From Isotricha intestinalis (Eukaryota > Ciliophora > Litostomatea > Vestibuliferida > Isotrichidae): a stretch of DNA of 11,360 nucleotides. Below, piece by piece: positions 8,450 to 11,360 of the stretch (the first letter of the stretch is position 1; every line of letters starts with the position of its first letter). Where the stretch lies: assembly GCA_023807065.1 (NCBI GenBank), contig JAJJLU010001035.1, forward strand, positions 1 to 11,360, in the 5' to 3' direction. The notes beneath the pieces are model-generated. The model did no database searches. It saw only the letters and a program-made list of their open reading frames with translations, and was not told the DNA's origin. The position numbers were made by a program, and so were the translations under genes.

Positions 8450-11208
8450 ATGGGAAATGAAACAATTAAAGGTTTTAAGGAATTAGAAGAATATATATAT
8501 TTTAGTAAAGAAGAGAGCACATTAAAATTCATTGCAATTATTATAGATTTTAAAATTAGTGTTTTAAATGGATTTATTCAATTGACATTAATATCTGGAA
8601 ATCAAAAATGCGAACAATTTATTATAAAAGAAAATAGAAAAGTATATATAAGAAATGAAATTATAATTCAAAAAATTGATGTTAAAGAAATAGATGATAC
8701 TTTATATTTTGAAATTATTGATTTTCAAACAAATAAAAAAAACAAAAATTTCAACGTAAATATATTATCTAATTATATTTTTAAAAAAATTAAGAAAATT
8801 GATTCTTCAGAGGATAAAAATTTTATTGAAAATTCTTTAATATCAATAGATTTAAAATATCAAAAAAAAGAAAACAAATTTTATGATATAAATAAAAACG
8901 AAGTAAAAGTAAAATTAAAAGGCTTTAAATATCAATTTGAAAATAAGAAAATTTATTCATTTTCAAATTTTCTGGTTAAAAATAATATTTTAGAAAATAT
9001 TAATATTTCATCAATTAAAGAATTAAATTCAAATTCATTATTAAATAAATATCATTATCTTAACATATCAGAATCAATCTCATATAAAAAAGAAATTATA
9101 CATTTCTATGGTAAAATACAGAATATCAATTTTCAAACTAATTTAATTATAGTTAAAGAAATCAATAATGATATTCAAATTAATGTTGAATTAACTTTTG
9201 ATTTATTAAAAAAAATATCATTTAATGGTATTTGTTATTTTAAAAATTTCATAAAAATAAATCCAAATACTTTTAAGTTTACTGAATTTTCAAATATTAT
9301 CATTGAAGAAAAAACTTTATTGGAATTTGAATTTATTGATTATATAAAAAATAAAAATAAATATAATATGATTCAAATTAATGAACAATTTGTTGAAATA
9401 AAAGATTCAATAATTAAATTTGAATTACAAAATAATTTCTCAATGAATTATTGTACTAAAAAAATTAAATTTTTGAATAAAAATAATAATAATGAAAGTA
9501 TTTCTTCATGTGATTTATTAATAGATGTTTATAAAGGAAAAAATAATCATTTTTTAGCTTATTTAAATTTAGATAATGCAGGATATTCATATGAATTTTT
9601 ATATCAATCAAAAAATAATTTGTTGCTTTCAATAACTCAAAATATTATTATAAATGGAATGATTATTCAAATAAATAAATCAGAATCTTTTGGAAATAAA
9701 TTAAAAAAAAGATTTGTAATTTTAAATATTCAAAATCAAAATATTATTCCAGAAAGAAATGAAGAAAAATATAAAAGTTGGAAAATTTTATATTCAATTC
9801 AAAAGAATAATGAAAAAACAATTAATTATTTAAAATTAAAGGAATCAATAAATAAATTAAAGCCCTTTATATTAGAAAAAAATTTTGAAATACAATTAAA
9901 TGATTTTTATGGAAAATATTATTACAACATTCAAACATTAATTAATAATTATAATGATATTAGAAAAACTTATAATTTACTTTTTACAAATGATAACGAA
10001 AATACAAAATCTTTTGAAACTCATTCTGATAATAATGAACAAAATTTAGAAAGTTCTGAAGAAGAAATTGAAGAAAAAATAAATTATAAATCTTACATTA
10101 AAGACAGTTTATCTTTATTTACTTTTGAAAATTCAGAAAAAGAATATAAAAAGGTTCAAAGAATATGTTTTTTATATTTAAGTGAAAAAAAAAAGGAATT
10201 TGATTTAAAAGACTTATATTATTTTTTCAAAAAATTAATAGAAATAATAATAAATTATAATTACATCGAAAAAATTAAAATACTCTTAATTTTTGTTATT
10301 TAATTCATTATGGAGTAACCCCATCATCTATTATATTTAATTCCATTGAAGAAAATGAAATGTTAAAAACAGCTCATAATTTATTATTAAATATAATAGA
10401 CCAAATGAAAGAAGATTCAGCAATACTTCAAACTTTAAATATGTTTAATTCATTTGTAAATTATGATATAAAAATTAATCATCATGTATTTTCATCATCA
10501 TTATTAAATGAAAATGATATTAAAATAGATTTAATACAAAATATGAATAATTATTATATGATATTTAATAATAATAATTCATATGGGTTATTTACATTAT
10601 CTGAAGTTATTAATATTAATTTTAATAAATTAACACAAATAAAGAAAAATATAAATAATTTATCTGAATTAGAAAAAAAAAGAATTTCTACTTTAATATT
10701 CTTATTATTGTTACATGAATTTTTTGGGCATCAAAAAAAAAATATTAATAATAAAAAAAAAATTTCTCCCCGTAATATTTTAAATGAAGATTTTAAATTA
10801 ATTTCAACTGAAAATTATAATACAGGAAACTGTTTAGAAATGATAATAAATGAAAAAATTTTTCTTTTCAAAAAAATTAGGAAAATAAAAGAACTTGAGA
10901 AATTAATGAATGTTGAACTTTATATTAAAGAAGATTTCAGTGAATTTAGAAAAGTTTATGAAGATATAAATAAAGATAACTTAATAAGTAATGAATCTTA
11001 TAAAAAAAGTAATATATTAAAAGAAAAAAATAATGAATCTGATGATGAAGAATCTTCTGATTTGGAAGATGATTATGATTATTTGAAAGACAAATACCAA
11101 AAAATTTATGAACAAGGTAAGGAAGCATTTCAAAAAGCTAAAGAAGAATCAGATTATAAAAAGATGATTTCTATTCGAAAAAAAATTCCAAAACATGCGA
11201 AAATATAA
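8450..11208 (+). CDS. Large unrecognised protein with HEFFGH zincin-like motif, one frameshift
   Basis: Two frames, 8450-10303 and one continuing past 10360, form one gene of about 919 residues. The second frame reads protein upstream of its first ATG (HYGVTPSSIIFNSIEENEM), so the ATG at 10360 is not a true start. One extra T in the five-T run at 10290-10294 joins them. I do not recognise the N-terminal part: a beta-rich, Ile/Asn/Lys-rich region starting MGNETIKGFKELEEYIYF, then an acidic linker (about residues 524-545, SSEEEIEEK). The C-terminal part carries LLLLHEFFGHQ, with HEFFGH at 10714-10731, and NTGNCLE about 30 residues later. HExxxH in a hydrophobic helix followed by a downstream Glu is the pattern of some zinc peptidases, such as dipeptidyl peptidase III (HELLGH) and TldD. 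That function is only a suggestion. A second acidic stretch (SDDEESSDLEDDYDY) precedes a basic C-terminus. It is the last gene before the telomere. Confidence 0.75.
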
Positions 11209-11318
11209 AAAATTAAATATTTTAATTTTTAAAAATAGAAAAAAAAATTAAAAACAAATTGTTCGATTATAAAATAAAAATATAAAAGGATATATTGATA
11301 AAAAAGAAAAAAGTTTGA

Positions 11319-11360
11319 ATTGGGGATTGGGGATTCGGGATTGGGGATTGGGGATTGGGG
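11319..11360 (+). repeat. Telomere repeat array (ATTGGGG)n
   Basis: Six tandem 7-base units fill the window exactly to its right edge. Five are ATTGGGG and the third (11333-11339) is ATTCGGG. The G-rich strand runs 5' to 3' toward the end, the orientation required for a right-hand telomere. The unit is one base longer than the Tetrahymena TTGGGG repeat. It begins after about 110 bases of AT-rich sequence following the last stop codon, so there is no long subtelomeric repeat zone. Confidence 0.93.

Noticed and set aside
10946..11128. Minus-strand open frame of 60 codons near the telomere
   Set aside because: It is antisense to the acidic C-terminus of the subtelomeric gene and has Tyr/His/Leu-only composition.
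1..11360. tRNA, rRNA, CRISPR or viral genes
   Set aside because: No stretch has the GC-rich cloverleaf, rRNA or regular spacer structure, and no viral replication or capsid protein is recognisable.

Overview
The window looks like one end of a linear, gene-dense, very AT-rich protist chromosome, most likely from a ciliate macronucleus. The right edge is a 42-base array of the 7-mer ATTGGGG (CCCCAAT on the other strand), a C4A2-like telomere of the ciliate type. Intergenic gaps are only about 110-170 bases, no intron is needed in the intact genes, and one gene encodes an SF-assemblin, the family that builds striated rootlet or kinetodesmal fibres. All six gene ends use TAA, glutamine is encoded by CAA, and no in-frame TAA/TAG sits inside the intact genes. 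The code is therefore not the Tetrahymena/Paramecium code. A ciliate with the standard code, such as a litostome or rumen entodiniomorph, fits best. That lineage call is inference: I recall CCCCAAT telomeres for rumen ciliates but cannot check it here.

Layout. Bases 1-742 form one near-perfect palindrome of two 371-base arms with no spacer. Its arms carry pieces of a frame-broken coding sequence that runs leftward from about 880 and ends one base from the symmetry centre. Then come: a lysine-rich protein with seven RPx[S/T] motifs (1137-3158, +); the 20S proteasome beta-4 subunit PSMB2 (3300-3893, -); a membrane-anchored pepsin-fold protein that has lost both catalytic aspartates (4060-5328, -); an SF-assemblin (5449-6222, +); a RING/B-box/coiled-coil/WD40 protein split by frameshifts (6383-8289, -); and a large unrecognised protein, also split by one frameshift, with a HEFFGH zincin-like motif (8450-11208, +). 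The telomere starts 110 bases after the last stop codon.

The genes do not form a pathway. They look like a normal eukaryotic neighbourhood of independent genes with two divergent promoter gaps (5329-5448 and 8290-8449) and two convergent gaps (3159-3299 and 6223-6382). Most of the breaks are repaired by adding one base to an A or T homopolymer, which suggests sequence or assembly error rather than gene death. The most interesting items are the palindrome, the aspartic pseudoprotease, the RPx[S/T] protein and the possible new zincin next to the telomere.
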